Notes: generated from the sequence alone by a model not told the origin. 64,000 bases of DNA from Sepiola atlantica (GCA_963556195.1 OY744553.1:3212486-3276485), one strand, 5' to 3'; positions 43,025 through 54,055 are shown, numbered from the stretch's first letter. A program made the numbers and translations.

Positions 43025-43985
43025 CATTGGAGTCCCCGATAGGCCAGAAAAATATCTCAAATAAGTTACGGGGTTGGGACCCTATTCCCCTTCAAAGTAG
43101 GCCCTCTGAGCTTTGCACAAACTTAGCCCACCGATCCATCTACTGCCGGAAACACACCTGGAAGTATTATTTCGGAATAGTGTTCATCTCCACCGTCACA
43201 TTCCGCATAATCTCTTATCTAGTCTCAAAACGGTAAACTTTCAGTGGCATTTTAACTTTTCGAAACAACCAGAAGTCACAAGGAGCTATGTCTAGAGAGT
43301 AGGGGGGATGGCGAACGACTGGAATTCCATGTTTGATCCTTCCGATGCGTATTCGCGATGCACAATTCCACAGATATCAAAGAAGACAGTCAGCATCACC
43401 TTGATTTTGCTTCGCACCTGTCGCTCTTTTTTTTTGGGGGGGGGGTCTTGGAGACTCGGGATACTTCCATTGCGATAGCTGTCTTTTTGTTTCTGGGCCG
43501 TACCCGTACACCCACCACTTATCTCCAGTTATCATTGTGTTCACAAACCCAGGATCAGTGTTGGCGGTTTCCAGAAGGTCCTGGGCAACTTGAAAACGCA
43601 GGCCATTTTTTTCCTGCGACAACAACTTGGGCAGAAATTTCGTAGACAAGATTGCATGGGCGTAATCTTTACTCACTCCGACCTATTGAGCGATCTCCCA
43701 CACGGTTGAACGGCGATCTTCCATCAACAAATTTCACACCCTCTAAACAACAGCTGTACTCCAAGCAGTTTGAGGCCTGTCAGAACGCTGGTCACTCTCC
43801 GCTGATGTGCGGCCAGTTTTGAATCGGTTGAACCACTCCTTAATTTGTGTTACCGCTATCGCATCTTCTCCAAACACCTGCTGAATCTTACGAATTGTTT
43901 TGCTTTGTGAATCACCAAGCTTTTGACAAAATTTAATGCAGTACCTTTGCTCAACATCAAAGTCTATACCTGACTTGTCCACCAA
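43025..43985 (-). pseudogene. Mariner transposase pseudogene, central deletion
   Basis: On the minus strand translation from 43985 gives the N-terminal domain (EQRYCIKFCQKLGDSQSKTI, FGEDAIAVTQIKEWFNRFKT). After stops come EDRRSTVWEIAQ and KFLPKLLSQEKNGLRFQVAQ, then ITGDKWWVYGYGPETKRQLS, matching the first catalytic aspartate block of mariner transposases. A C-run/A-run at about 43428-43446 shifts the frame into VMLTVFFDICGIVHREYA. The sequence then jumps to PPYSLDIAPCDFWLFRKVKM, the third-aspartate block. The HHDNAPAH-type block holding the second aspartate is missing. The tail reaches WAKFVQSSEGLL near 43100. Stops, a frameshift and a deletion make it dead. Confidence 0.9.
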
Positions 43986-45110
43986 GTTTCAATCATGAAT
44001 GTCCAACAGTATTTGAAGAGTTCGACTGCAGAACGCGATAAATCCAATTTGTTTCAATTGAGACATTAAACAATGACAGGGTGAATACATCAAATCTAGA
44101 CTTCGACTAAAAGTTTTTTTTTCGGCTTATACAGATCAGGGCACATATGAAAATCGCCCTTACGCAGGTGAAAATCGCAGTTCCAAATAAATTAACCGAA
44201 AAACTCTTTGATATACTTATGTATCAGGCAAAAATAGGTATTTACACCAAAAATTAGCAAATATTATCGAGTAGAATTTTAATTAAAAATAAAAATCAGT
44301 TTTATCGTATTTTACGGATCCGCCATTGATTAGAGCGAAAAACACGGAAATCAGGGGGACATAACTCAGTCTCTCATATAAACAAGTAATACACTGATTT
44401 TTATTTGAGAGAATCGGTATCTGACGAACACGTTGTGTAGCACCTCACTCAGCGACCGACAGGCAGCGACTAACACGCATGAAGGTGATGATAAAATTTA
44501 TACATGCGTATGAAGGTGTCTTCCTTGACTGCCTAGAGTGGGGGCCGCCCTATCGAAAAAATAAACGTCGGAGACTTTAGAGACAGGCTTCGTACTTATG
44601 AACACCAACTTTGGGCTCCGCTCATATTAAACATATGATGACATCAAGATTTAAGAAGAATGTATTCATTTTCAACACTTATTTTTATCCACGTCATATT
44701 TTTTTCTTCGACAAAAACATTTTTTTCCATCATCGTCAAACTAATAATGGAACTAAATGGTTTATGAAGAACTGATAAAACTAAATACGTTTTTATCTAA
44801 AAAAAAAATCAATATTTTTGTTTTAACTTTGAAAAAAAAATTTTTTAGTTAAAATAACGAGAGAAAGATTCGGAAAAAAAAAATAATTCGTATATATTGT
44901 TGTCTGCTGTTTTGCGAAATATTTACCTGTTTTCTTTACCTTAACTCTTTTTGATAAGTACTACTTTGAAATACGTCCTCGACAATCAGTCCGTAGTGAC
45001 GTGGTGGCTGTCTGGCTGAGGTATGATTCTGTTCAGTCTCGAGAGGTTTATAGAATCGGGGTGTCAGTTTGTGAAAACAAAGCAGTTTGTCATGAGCAAG
45101 TCATAAATCT
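43986..45110. other. No recognisable feature
   Basis: AT-rich sequence. The first 100 bp or so may belong to the untranslated end of the mariner copy, but I could not find its terminal inverted repeats. Confidence 0.35.
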
Positions 45111-45116
45111 TTGCTA

Positions 45117-45730
45117 CTGTTATAGCTGACGTGCCAGGTTTCCGTGACTTCGCGTCGGCAACGATCGGACAGGTCGCGGAAACGCCCGAGAGCTGACGAG
45201 ACGAGACGAGACGAAAACGAGGCTGAAACTTGCCAAGTGCTTAATGGAAGACTTAAAAATAAATAGATAGATTAAAATGAAAAAAAAAACGAACAAACCG
45301 TAGCTGAAGAACTGTAAATAAATATATTTTTATTTTTTGGTGGGTCAAATGAACCATTGTCAATCAAATGTGTAGATGTAAATGTTTTGATTTGTTTGTG
45401 AAATAATGTTTTTTAGAGGGGGGGGTAAAATTTTGTCAATGTTTTTTTTTAACATAAAACAAAGAAAGGAATGAAAATGTTATGCTTTTGAATTAGTCTT
45501 TCCGAATATTCGACGACCTGACACAGCTGATAATAATTCATTGTTCTTGTAATAGAACGCGATTATTCTTATTTTTTCTTCAAATATTGTCGGTTGCTTG
45601 CTATAGCCTGCTTGGTGAATGAATGCTTCAACCTGATAGGTTAATACTTCGTCAGTTTTCGGGCGCTTCCTAGATCTGGCCGATTGTTGCCGACGCGAAG
45701 TCACGGAAATCTGGTGCGTCAGCTATAACA
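45117..45730. mobile_element. Element with 53-bp inverted ends
   Basis: CTGTTATAGCTGACGTGCCA...CGTGACTTCGCGTCGGCAAC at 45118-45165 is the near complement of 45680-45730. The enclosed 510 bp contains a 74-codon minus-strand frame (45704-45480) of unknown nature: RSRKRPKTDEVLTYQVEAFI, AGYSKQPTIFEEKIRIIAFY. It could be a non-autonomous DNA transposon or part of an inverted duplication. Confidence 0.55.
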
Positions 45731-46470
45731 GTGCCAAATATTTTACGGGTTTTCATACCAGCTGAATTTAGCTTTGGAATCAACTTTATTTCATAAGTAT
45801 CACGAGCACTTTCGTTTCTTCATAGAACCATCTTGAGGTGTCAAAAAACATAACCTCTGATTTAAGACAAATTTTAGTTAACAACACGAAAATGTTACAT
45901 TCTTAAACTAATTTTTTAAAAATTAAAAATACTGGAACTATTTTTATTAAAACCCAGACAACTACAATAAATAACATTACATACGAAACTAGTTACAGTA
46001 TTTTAAAATGTTTACAGTAAATACAGTTTATCTTGTGTCGCTAATTATTATGAGTGTTCGACACATGGATGGTAAAAAAAGGGTGTTACGTTTGTTCTTC
46101 TTTGCGAGACTGTTTTTAATTTTGTTATTGTCTTCCAAGTCAATCGCTAGACGCCATAGCTTAAAGGAATACAAGCAAGGAGAATGCAGTATTCAGAGTA
46201 TAGTTTGGTGTTGGGGGAGGGTATTCGGTTGGTTGCACATCACTGAACGTTATTTTTAGCACCAACACTCCCCAATCGAGAAATATGTACATATATCTTT
46301 TGTAAATAAAAAAGCGTCTAACCATTAAGGATAATGTGAAGTAGGTTTTAACCACGGAGTGAATGTGGTATTTTGGTGACTTGAACTAGTCAATAGAATA
46401 TACGTTATTGAAGAACTAATGGAAGCAACCATCTATAATAAATACCATGGTTGCAAAGACTCAAACAGAG
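45731..46470. other. No recognisable feature
   Basis: AT-rich. An 83-codon frame at 46008 begins MFTVNTVYLVSLIIMSVRHM, but I see no family match and no supporting context. Confidence 0.3.
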
Positions 46471-46499
46471 GACATTCCTCTCATGTGAGAGTCCTCGTA

Positions 46500-46813
46500 C
46501 CACGTGTGGTATCTGTTCCGATGGATACTACACCCTATAGACCGGTGTTGTCTTGGCCTTCGGGGCATGATTCCGCCGGTCTATGGGTCTGTCCTGTGCA
46601 GTTCTAGGAGGTCCACCCTCCCAGGCTTTGCCTCTCCTCTTTGGGGAGGAGTAAGTTGATAGCTTACTGCCTGAGGCGCCCCTACCGGGGAATGCCGACG
46701 GGGCTGTCCAGGCAATTTTAATGGCTAAAGCGCTCACGTTCTCGGGCGCTGGCTTTTCAAAACCCACTTTCCGACATTGTGTCACATACTCCTATAGTGG
46801 GTAGGTGTTAAAT
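46500..46813 (+). mobile_element. U2-family repeat, head shortened
   Basis: Begins within the head at GTGGTATCTGTTCCGATGGA and has the usual body to GTGTCACATACTCCTATAGT. Confidence 0.85.
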
Positions 46814-46854
46814 ATCGAGGACATTCCTCTCATGTGAGAGTCCTCGTACCACGT

Positions 46855-47162
46855 GTGGTATCTGTTCCGATGGATACTACACCCTATAGACCGGTGTTGT
46901 CTTGGCCTTCGGGGCATGATTCCGCCGGTCTATGGGTCTGTCCTGTGCAGTTCTAGGAGGTCCACCCTCCCAGGCTTTGCCTCCTCTCTTTGGGGAGGAG
47001 TAAGTTTATAGCTTACTGCCTGAGGCGCCCCTACCGGGGAATGCCGACAGGGCTGGCCAGGCAATGTTTAATGGCTAAAGCGCTCACCTTCTCGGGCGCT
47101 GGCTTTTCAAATCCCACTTTCCGACCTTGTGTCACATACTCCTATAGTGGGTAGGTGTTAAA
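46855..47162 (+). mobile_element. U2-family repeat, head shortened
   Basis: Nearly identical to the preceding copy, as part of the 345-bp duplication. Confidence 0.85.
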
Positions 47163-47369
47163 TAAAGGACATTCCTATTCATGTTTTACCGCATGGTAGG
47201 AATCCGGTCATCTCCTACCACATTTAGTGGCGTTACTGTATTGCTATGAATAAATACATTGTATATTTTAACCTGTCACAATTTGTGGTTGTTATCTTTG
47301 TGACCCCTAGCACGGGTCTACAACAATACGAAGAAGACGAGAGCCGACCGCTCTCACCCCACTAAATTT

Positions 47370-47655
47370 TTGTCTGTGGGTTTGTCCTGTGCAGTTCTAA
47401 GAGGTCCACCCTCCCAGGCTTTGCCTCCTTTTTGGGGGGAGGATTAAGTTTATTGCTTACTGCCTGAGGCGCCCCTACCAAGGGAATGCCGATGGGGCTG
47501 CCCAGGCAATTTTTATGGCCAGAGTTCTCATCTTCTCGGGAGCTGGCTTTTCAAGCCCCACTTTCCCGACCCGACCTTGGGTCACATCTTACCTTGTGGG
47601 AGTAAGATAAAAATGGCCTTGTGCCTAACCTCCTGAAGAGGAGGTAAATAATACT
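47370..47655 (+). mobile_element. U2-family repeat, headless
   Basis: Starts near TGTGGGTTTGTCCTGTGCAG and keeps the complete 3' part including CTTACCTTGTGGGAGTAAGA and GGCCTTGTGCCTAACCTCCT. Confidence 0.82.
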
Positions 47656-47859
47656 GTATTGTTGTTTTGTAACAAGTGTTATTTTATAAAGAAAATTTAC
47701 TATACTGTGAACTTTTTTGTAAAATTTCAAACACAAACAAACCGCGCGTGCGGGGTCCCCCTTTATGTGTGACTCGATGTGGCGAGTGTAAAATGCAACA
47801 ATAAATTTGGGCAATTTGGGGCATTTTGACCCCCCCCCCCCCTTGACCCCCTGGGGGTG

Positions 47860-48330
47860 CGAACCAGAAATTTTCTGAGGTCAAGGATGCTCATTTTATA
47901 TCCAGAACAATTGCCTCTACATTTTGGCCAAGTTTTAAAAAATTGAATGGATGGATCAAACGTTATGGGAAAAAAGGTCATTTTTTGCAATTTTGAGGGC
48001 TTTTGACGCCTAGGGTCGCGAACCAGATCTTTTCCAAGGTCAGCGATACTTATTTTCTATTAGGAACTATTGCCTCCACATTTTGGCCAAGTTTAAGAGA
48101 AATTGAATGGATGGATGAAAAGTTATGCGGCAAAAAATGTCATTTTTTGCCATTTGACCCCCTGGGGGGCTAACCAGATTTGTTTTCAAAAGTCAAAGAA
48201 TGTCACTTTCTAACCTGACCAAAGTTACAACTTCATGCAAAATTTCAGAGAAATTCAATGGATGGTTGCGGAGAAAAATCCGGACGGACGGACGGACGGA
48301 CGGACGGATGGACATGCCTCGAAACATAAG
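47860..48330. repeat. Three imperfect repeats of about 150 bp ending in (GGAC)n
   Basis: Segments beginning near 47868, 48010 and 48170 share GCGAACCAGA-type starts, CATTTTGGCCAAGTTT, and GAATGGATGGATGAAA-type ends. The last runs into GGACGGACGGACGGACGGAC at about 48281. Family not named. Confidence 0.75.
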
Positions 48331-48509
48331 TCCTCCAATTTTATAAATCGGGGGACCAATAAAATTTCTGAACGGTTTCCCGGCGGTAAATATAGTGGAT
48401 AATAGGGGCTTTTGGCTGGAACAGTATATATATATTCTTTATCTGAAAACATTGCAATAGCTGTGCTTTAACCTGGTTTTCACATTTCACCCAGGGGTTT
48501 TTACCTCAC

Positions 48510-48795
48510 CTAATAAACCGGTAGCGTCCGGGCCTTTGGGTCTGGATTTACACCTGTCTATTAGGGGGGGTCGGTTCTGTGTAGTTCTATGAGGTGCACC
48601 CTCCCAGGCTTTGCCTCCCCTCTTTGGGGAGGAGTAAGTTTATTGCTTACTGTCTAAGGCGCCCCTACCGGGGAATGCCGACGGGGCGTCTTAGGCAATT
48701 TTTAAACAGCCAGAGTGCTCAAATTCTCGAGCGCTGGTTCATTCCCACTTTCCCGACCTTGTGTCACATCTTACAGAAGGAAGATAAATAGAACT
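48510..48795 (+). mobile_element. U2-family repeat, headless and diverged
   Basis: Body landmarks CACCCTCCCAGGCTTTGCCT and GCGCCCCTACCGGGGAATGC are intact. The region 5' of them is rearranged. Confidence 0.8.
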
Positions 48796-48852
48796 AGCGA
48801 AAGATTAAACAATTTGTATCTTTTCGTCATTGAATTTCGGCTGCTTCCTTGG

Positions 48853-49092
48853 TCTTTTGGCTAAGATCAAAGTGTAGTATCTGTTCTGACTGTCCTGTGC
48901 AGTTATGGGAGGTTAACCCCCTCCCATGCTTTGCCTCCCCTCTTTGGGGAGGAGTAAGTTTATTGCTTACTGTCTGAGGCGCCCTGCCCAGGCAATTTTT
49001 TGAGATTCACCTCACTCTTCCTCTATAGTGAAAATTCCCACCTTCCGACCTTGTGTCACATTCTACTTTGTGGGACGTAGATAAATAGGTGT
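48853..49092 (+). mobile_element. U2-headed repeat, internally deleted
   Basis: A good head, GTCTTTTGGCTAAGATCAAA then GTGTAGTATCTGTTCTGAC, matches U2 snRNA over about 35 bp. It joins directly to TGTCCTGTGCAGTT; the first body hairpin is deleted. Confidence 0.85.
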
Positions 49093-49430
49093 ATCTTTTC
49101 GTCTGTTGTTTTGCGAAGAATTGTTTTTTCTCTTTTTATCTTCACACTTTGAGATAAAATGTATATTCAAAACTTTAACTTTACCAGATTAGAGCAGGTG
49201 TCGGATATTTGTCTGCTTCCACGTCTCTAAAAGTACATATCTTTTATCGAAAAAAGTGCAATGTCATTGTTTAACTGGGTTTTAAAATTACCCCACATAA
49301 TGTCAGATAGATAAAAAATAATTGCTAAATATTTGTCTGTTTTTGTGAAGAATTACAAATAAAATAGTCTTTATCTTAACACTTTCAGATGATACGTTTA
49401 TACTAATGTGTTTATCCTAAACTGCAAATG
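49093..49430. other. No recognisable feature
   Basis: AT-rich sequence. No gene or named repeat recognised. Confidence 0.4.
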
Positions 49431-49443
49431 TAATTGTTACTTT

Positions 49444-49489
49444 CCTGCACTGATGAGAGCAATAAGCTTGAAACGCTAGCGTCTGTAGG
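49444..49489 (+). ncRNA. Hammerhead ribozyme, family C, perfect core
   Basis: Stem I is CCTGCA (49444-49449) with TGTAGG (49484-49489), 6 bp with one G-U. CTGATGA is 49450-49456. Stem II is GAGC-AATAA-GCTT with a terminal G-U. GAAA is 49470-49473. Stem III is ACGC-TA-GCGT (4 bp). H17 is C, so cleavage is predicted after 49483 at GUC, the most common natural site. All core bases match consensus. Confidence 0.88.
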
Positions 49490-49514
49490 TATTAATAATT
49501 TAATATTTATTTAT

Positions 49515-49546
<32 letters not shown>

Positions 49547-49621
49547 TATTATATATATACATATAACATATATATATGTATATATATATAATATTTATTA
49601 ATAAATATTAAATTATTTACA

Positions 49622-49667
49622 CCTACAGACGCTAGCGTTTCAAGCTTATTGCTCTCATCAGTGCAGG
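49622..49667 (-). ncRNA. Hammerhead ribozyme, family C, inverted copy
   Basis: Minus-strand copy identical to 49444-49489 in stem I, core, stem II and stem III. The two form the arms of a palindrome. Confidence 0.88.
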
Positions 49668-49913
49668 AAAGTAACAATTTTAGACGATCGGGAGGCGCGA
49701 ACGCGGTTCACAGAGTCAGCCTAGAATCGGCCAATGGAAACTGTCACGTAATTTAGGGAAATTAAGATCTATATGTACCTAGGAGCGGGCACAGATAGAA
49801 GACTAGTCGAGAGTGTTCGACGAACGTATTCGGAACTTTGCATTAGAGCTTTTTGACAGTCTATTTTTAACATCCCCGAGAGTGCTCAACTTTAATTTCT
49901 TAAAGGGGCTTAG

Positions 49914-49915
<2 letters not shown>

Positions 49916-49958
<43 letters not shown>
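49916..49958. repeat. (TA)n microsatellite
   Basis: Uninterrupted TA tract abutting a family A hammerhead. Confidence 0.96.
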
Positions 49959-49960
<2 letters not shown>

Positions 49961-50009
49961 CGATGTACGTATACGTTTCGTCCTTTGTAATCGGGACTCA
50001 TCAGCATAG
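49961..50009 (-). ncRNA. Hammerhead ribozyme, family A, 50.0-kb copy
   Basis: CTATG, CTGATGA, stem II GTCC with GGAC (4 bp), GAAA, stem III ACGT-AT-ACGT, H17 = A, CATCG (one mismatch in stem I). Core intact. Confidence 0.82.
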
Positions 50010-50115
50010 ATATGTAACTATTCACTACTGGCCATACGATTCGAAACCCCGGATTCCGAGTATTTTACAACTCAAACCCCGACATCTAGAACCACTGGGC
50101 CACCACTGAGTAGCG
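49961..50115 (-). mobile_element. Hammerhead repeat family A with clear tRNA-like head
   Basis: Minus strand: A-box GTGGCCCAGTGGTTCTAGAT, about 45 bp later B-box GGGTTTCGAATCGTATGGCC, then TAGTGAATAGTTACATATCT and the ribozyme. The A-box is close to tRNA consensus. Confidence 0.72.
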
Positions 50116-50414
50116 AATACCATCGTACACTTAGTTCAACTTTTTGATAACACTCATGATAATAATTAAATTATTGTTACTTTTACTTTTTAGGAATAGG
50201 TATCCAAGACATACATAATCAATTCTGACTTTGAACGGAAATTGTCGAGACTGGCAAACGTTAACGAACTTTACCAAACAAACTGAATGTATTATTATCG
50301 ATTTTTCTGTTGTTTTTTTTGCGCTTTTTTGCACAAACGTTATTTTAAGAAATAAATTATTAAACTTTATTGTATTTATATATATTCTTTAATGTTTCAG
50401 TACTTTTACATAAG

Positions 50415-50700
50415 ACAACCCGATCTTGGAGAAGTCTTCAGTAATTCGCAATTCTTCATGGTGGATTGGAACGAGAGCATGCTTCCACTGTGGATTAAAT
50501 AAAGGATTACGTTTGAAATTCCATCCAGATTCCCAAGTTCGACAGAAATATTCCCGAGTTCGAAAAGATACACCTGAAGAAGTCCAGAGAGTACACGGCC
50601 GAAACGTTGTGATGATAACACTAAAGATGAGAATAGTAGTCCGAATAATACAAAATTATACAAATTATCAATCCTCATCTAAAAAATTCATAAACATAAA
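50415..50700 (+). repeat. Hammerhead repeat family D, copy 3
   Basis: Matches 23222-23490: GAAGTCTTCAGTAATTCGCA (inverted relative to the body), ACGAGAGCATGC, GGATTAAATAAAGG, CCCAAGTTCGACAGAAATAT, the ribozyme, and AGATGAGAATAGTAGTCCGA. Confidence 0.75.
50568..50615 (+). ncRNA. Hammerhead ribozyme variant, family D copy 3
   Basis: CAC, CTGAAGA (50574-50580), extra A, stem II GTCC with GGCC (one mismatch), GAAA, mini stem III ACGT, H17 = T, GTG closing stem I. Confidence 0.5.
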
Positions 50701-50774
50701 AACTAATTTTCTTATCTACAAGAACTTTTTTTTTGATGTATCAATGAGTACGGTATTCAGTTCATGACAGGTGT

Positions 50775-52130
50775 TTGATCAGGGTATTAATGTTAGGGTA
50801 AGGGTTTAGGGTTTAGGGTTTAGGTTTAGAGTTTAGAGTTAGGGTTAGGTTTAGGGTTAGGGTTAGGCTTCAGAGTTAGGGTTTAGGGTAAAGGTACATG
50901 TTAGGGTAAGGATTAGGCTTTAGATTTAGGGTTAGGGTGTTTGATCAGGGTATTTCTTTGGTTGCACGTTTTCTTTCCGATAGTAATTGTTTGTTAATTA
51001 TAAAAAGTTCTGAGCTAAATAAGGGGTTTCAAACTCATTTAGGTTAGAGTCAGGGTTAGGTTTAGGGGTCAGGGGTTAGGGTTAGGGTTAGGGTTAGGGT
51101 TAGGGGTCAGGGGTTAGGGCTTAGGGGTTAGGGGTTAGGGGTTAGGGTAAGGGGTTAGGGTTATTGTGTTTGACAGGTGTTTGATCAGGGTATTTCTTTG
51201 GTTGCACGCTTTCTTTCCGATAGAAATTGTTTCCTAATTATAAAAGGTTCTGAGCTTAATAAGGGGTTTCAAACTCATTTGAGTTAGGGCTAGGGTTAGG
51301 GGTTAGGGTTAGGGTTAGGTTTATGGGTTAGGGTTAGGGTCAGGGTTAGGGTAAGGGGTTTGGGTTGGGGTTAGGGGTTAGGGGTTAGGGGTTAGGGTTA
51401 GGAGTTAGGGATTAGGGGTTAGGGTTAGGGTTAGGGTTAGGGTTAGGGTTAGGGTTAGGGTTAGGATTAGGGGCCAGGGGTACGGGGTAAGGGGTTAGGG
51501 TTAGGAGTTATGGGTTAGGGGTTAGGGGTTAGGGTTAGGGTTAGGGTTGGGGTTAGGGTTAGGGTTAGGGTTAGGGGCCAGGGGTTAGGGTTAGGGTTTG
51601 GGTTAGGGTGTTTGCCAGGTGTTTGATCAGGGTATTTCTTTGGTTGCACGTTTTCTTTCCGATATAAATGGTTTCCAAATTATAAAAGGTTCTGAGCTAA
51701 ATAAGGGGTTTCAAACTCATTTGAGTTAGGGCTAGGGTTAGGGGTTAGGGTTAGGGTTAGGTTTATGGGTTAGGGTTAGGGTTAGGGTCAGGGTAAGGAT
51801 AAGGGGTTTGGGTTAGGGGTTAGGGGTTAGGGGTTAGGGTTAGGAGTTAGGGATTAGGGGTTAGGGTTAGGGTTAGGATTAGGGGCCAGGGGTTAGGGGT
51901 TAGGGTTAGGAGTTAGGGGTTAGGGGTTATGGTTAGGTTTGGGGTTAGGGTTAGGGTTAGGGGCCAGGGCTCAGGGGTTAGGGGTTAGGGTTTGGGTTAG
52001 GGTGTTCGCCAGGTGTTTGATCAGGGTATTTCTTTGGTAGCACGTTTTCTTTCCGATAGAAATTGTTTCCTAATTATAAAAGGTTCTGAGCTAAATAAAG
52101 GGTTTCAAACTCATTTGAACTGATGGAGTA
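50775..52130. repeat. TTAGGG-type satellite with a recurring 100-bp non-telomeric block
   Basis: TTAGGG, TTTAGGG and GGGTTAGGGG units are interrupted by a conserved block, TGTTTGATCAGGGTATTTCT to GGGGTTTCAAACTCATTTG, at about 50938, 51178, 51610 and 52013. The last three intervals are roughly 400-430 bp. A related TCTGATCAGGGTATTAT occurs at 53242. Confidence 0.93.
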
Positions 52131-52825
52131 AATACTTTTCATCTAAAAACATTTCATTATCTTTTTATTCAATATTTACAGATAAAGAAAGCTTACAAAA
52201 AAACAATATTTTCTGCGAAGAATTTAAAAAAAATGTTTTTATCTTAACAATTTCAGATAAGTATAGTAAGGTGTTTATTCAAAATCGAAAAAAAAGTAGG
52301 TGCATTTATCTAAAAAAAAAAAATAAGCAAACACACACTTGGTTCAACCTTTCATCTAGTACTTTCGATAACAATTCCATTATTCTTTCTGTTTATTAAG
52401 CACACTGTTTTAACAAAGTGCTTCCTTTCACAATGTGGATGTTAATATGCAAATAAACGTCAGCGTTTGATAATTCTTTAAATTATTGGCGAGACTAATA
52501 CCTCTTTTATTACGAATGTTCTTTTCTGAGCAGAGATCCAAAAGTCGGTGCTTCTGCATTATTGAGGACAGATGAAAGTTCATCATTCATTTAAAAGAGT
52601 AAGTTTCAAAGGGAGATAATTCAAAAGTCTTTTAAATGAATAAATGCGAAATTTAATCCACCTTCTTGCAAAGTAAATACCATCCTATTGCAAGTTTTTT
52701 TTTTGCATTAGAACTGAAAGATTTTTTATTTAGTATTCCATAAAGAGAAAAACAAACAAACAATAAGGCTTGAAACAATTGTCAGAGAAAGAAAGAGAGA
52801 GTCAACAGATTACGATTAGAACGGA
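52131..52825. other. No recognisable feature
   Basis: AT-rich unique-looking sequence. No gene or named repeat recognised. Confidence 0.4.
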
Positions 52826-53193
52826 TGTTACGCCGCCATTACCGACATAGCGTTGCCACGAACGATAGCCAAGGAGATGCGTTGGAACAACCAGGCTGAC
52901 TCACGGGGCTCGTGCCTAGACATTGAAATCCTCCGTCCAATTGCAAGTTAATTGAACTTTACGCAATTTATCCCGTAATGTGTCGTATTTAGAGTTATCT
53001 CCCCTTTCATCAAGCTGCCAGAGTGACCTCCCTTCATATAACAGATATATAAATAAACAAGGCAGATGTGATTACGTGTCACTTATGCGTCGCACTTATT
53101 GAAGCCACAACCATATCTCTTTGTCTTTTATTTCTTTCTTTGTTTAACTTTGCTCTTCGTTTCAGCTTCGCAAGCCGAATCTACGATATTACA
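52826..53193 (+). mobile_element. LTR, probably Ty3/gypsy type, with primer-binding-site remnant
   Basis: The 368-bp segment starts TGTTACGCCGCC and ends TATTACA (TG...CA termini). It contains a promoter-like TATATAAATAAA at about 53046 and is followed at once by TCTGGCGACGAGAACTG. A TGGCGACGAG sequence just after the 5' LTR is typical of the tRNA primer-binding region of many gypsy-like retrotransposons. No gag-pol coding sequence or second LTR follows, so only the 5' end of an element survives. Family assignment rests on these short signals. Confidence 0.6.
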
Positions 53194-53219
53194 TCTGGCG
53201 ACGAGAACTGAAGTGCCGT

Positions 53220-54055
53220 GCTCACGTTTTCTGTAAAATTCAGTGTCTGATCAGGGTATTATCGTGCGGATTTCAGTTTTTCTTATTTCTTTTTAAAAAT
53301 ATATTTTTGTTAAAGTTAAGTAGCCTACACGCAATAAAGCTTACGAGTTTAAATAATGTAAGATGTCGATGTGTATGACAATTTTTCTCTTTTAATTACA
53401 TGCTGGACCATTTCACTTCCACTAACGTTGATGATGTTAAAATATCCGGCGTCATTTTGTTTTAATGTCTAGCTAAGCTCTGTTGGCGGGGCCACGAATT
53501 TCGCTGACTACAACCGCATGCAGAGTAGTTACTATCCCCCCCTCCCGAAAAAAATGGGGCCACCTGTAAACCGTAGGTAACGATCCGTAATGCCGTAGCA
53601 CGTGATCCTGTTGGCTTAGCCATTCTTCAACTTCGGCCCTTTTTTTCGACTAGACGGGAGGTCAGAGAAGCCCGATCCGATCACTCGGCTGGTCACGTCA
53701 TGCCTTAGTCTCTATAAGTCCATCTCCAACCGTATTATTCAATTCGATTGTTTTAAAAGAATCAAAACCTTATGTATCGTTTTTATTTTGATGCCAACTA
53801 GATACTAGGAAGCTGGTTGCTGTGGGTCAATCGTGTCGAGATCAAAAAAGATTGCCAATGCCAATAAGTAGTTTTTTACTGAGTGATATTCTAAAAAAGT
53901 AATGTTTTCTAGGAGTAATTTTTTAAAGGAATTGTGTTACTTGTGGTGGTCTCTCTGTGAGTGCTCTATTTTCCTGTACTTGAGTAATTATGGTATCCTC
54001 TGTAAAATTATCTTTCAGAGTAAGTTTTTCCTAGAGTAATGCAAAGTTTACAAGA
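53220..54055. other. No recognisable feature
   Basis: Moderately GC-rich at 53465-53720 (AGCACGTGATCC, GGTCACGTCATG). No gene or named repeat recognised. It may include the truncated interior of the LTR element at its left edge. Confidence 0.35.

Larger units (their letters stand above)
46471..47162 (+). repeat. Tandem duplication of a 345-bp U2-containing unit
   Basis: Each copy starts with the hairpin GAGGACATTCCTCTCATGTG-AGAGTCCTC (46471 and 46817) and continues into a U2-family repeat. A third trace, AAAGGACATTCCTATTCATG, follows at 47164. Confidence 0.88.
49430..49683. repeat. Palindrome of about 250 bp with (TA)n centre, family C
   Basis: Left arm 49430-49520 and right arm 49590-49683 are near-perfect complements. 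Each contains a complete hammerhead, with the ribozymes pointing toward the TA-rich centre. Confidence 0.92.

Noticed and set aside
45480..45704. 74-codon minus-strand frame as a gene
   Set aside because: No recognisable domain, and it lies inside an inverted-repeat-bounded element.
46500..47162. Functional U2 snRNA genes
   Set aside because: Only about the first 35-38 bases resemble U2; the Sm site and 3' stem-loops of U2 are absent and replaced by an unrelated body.
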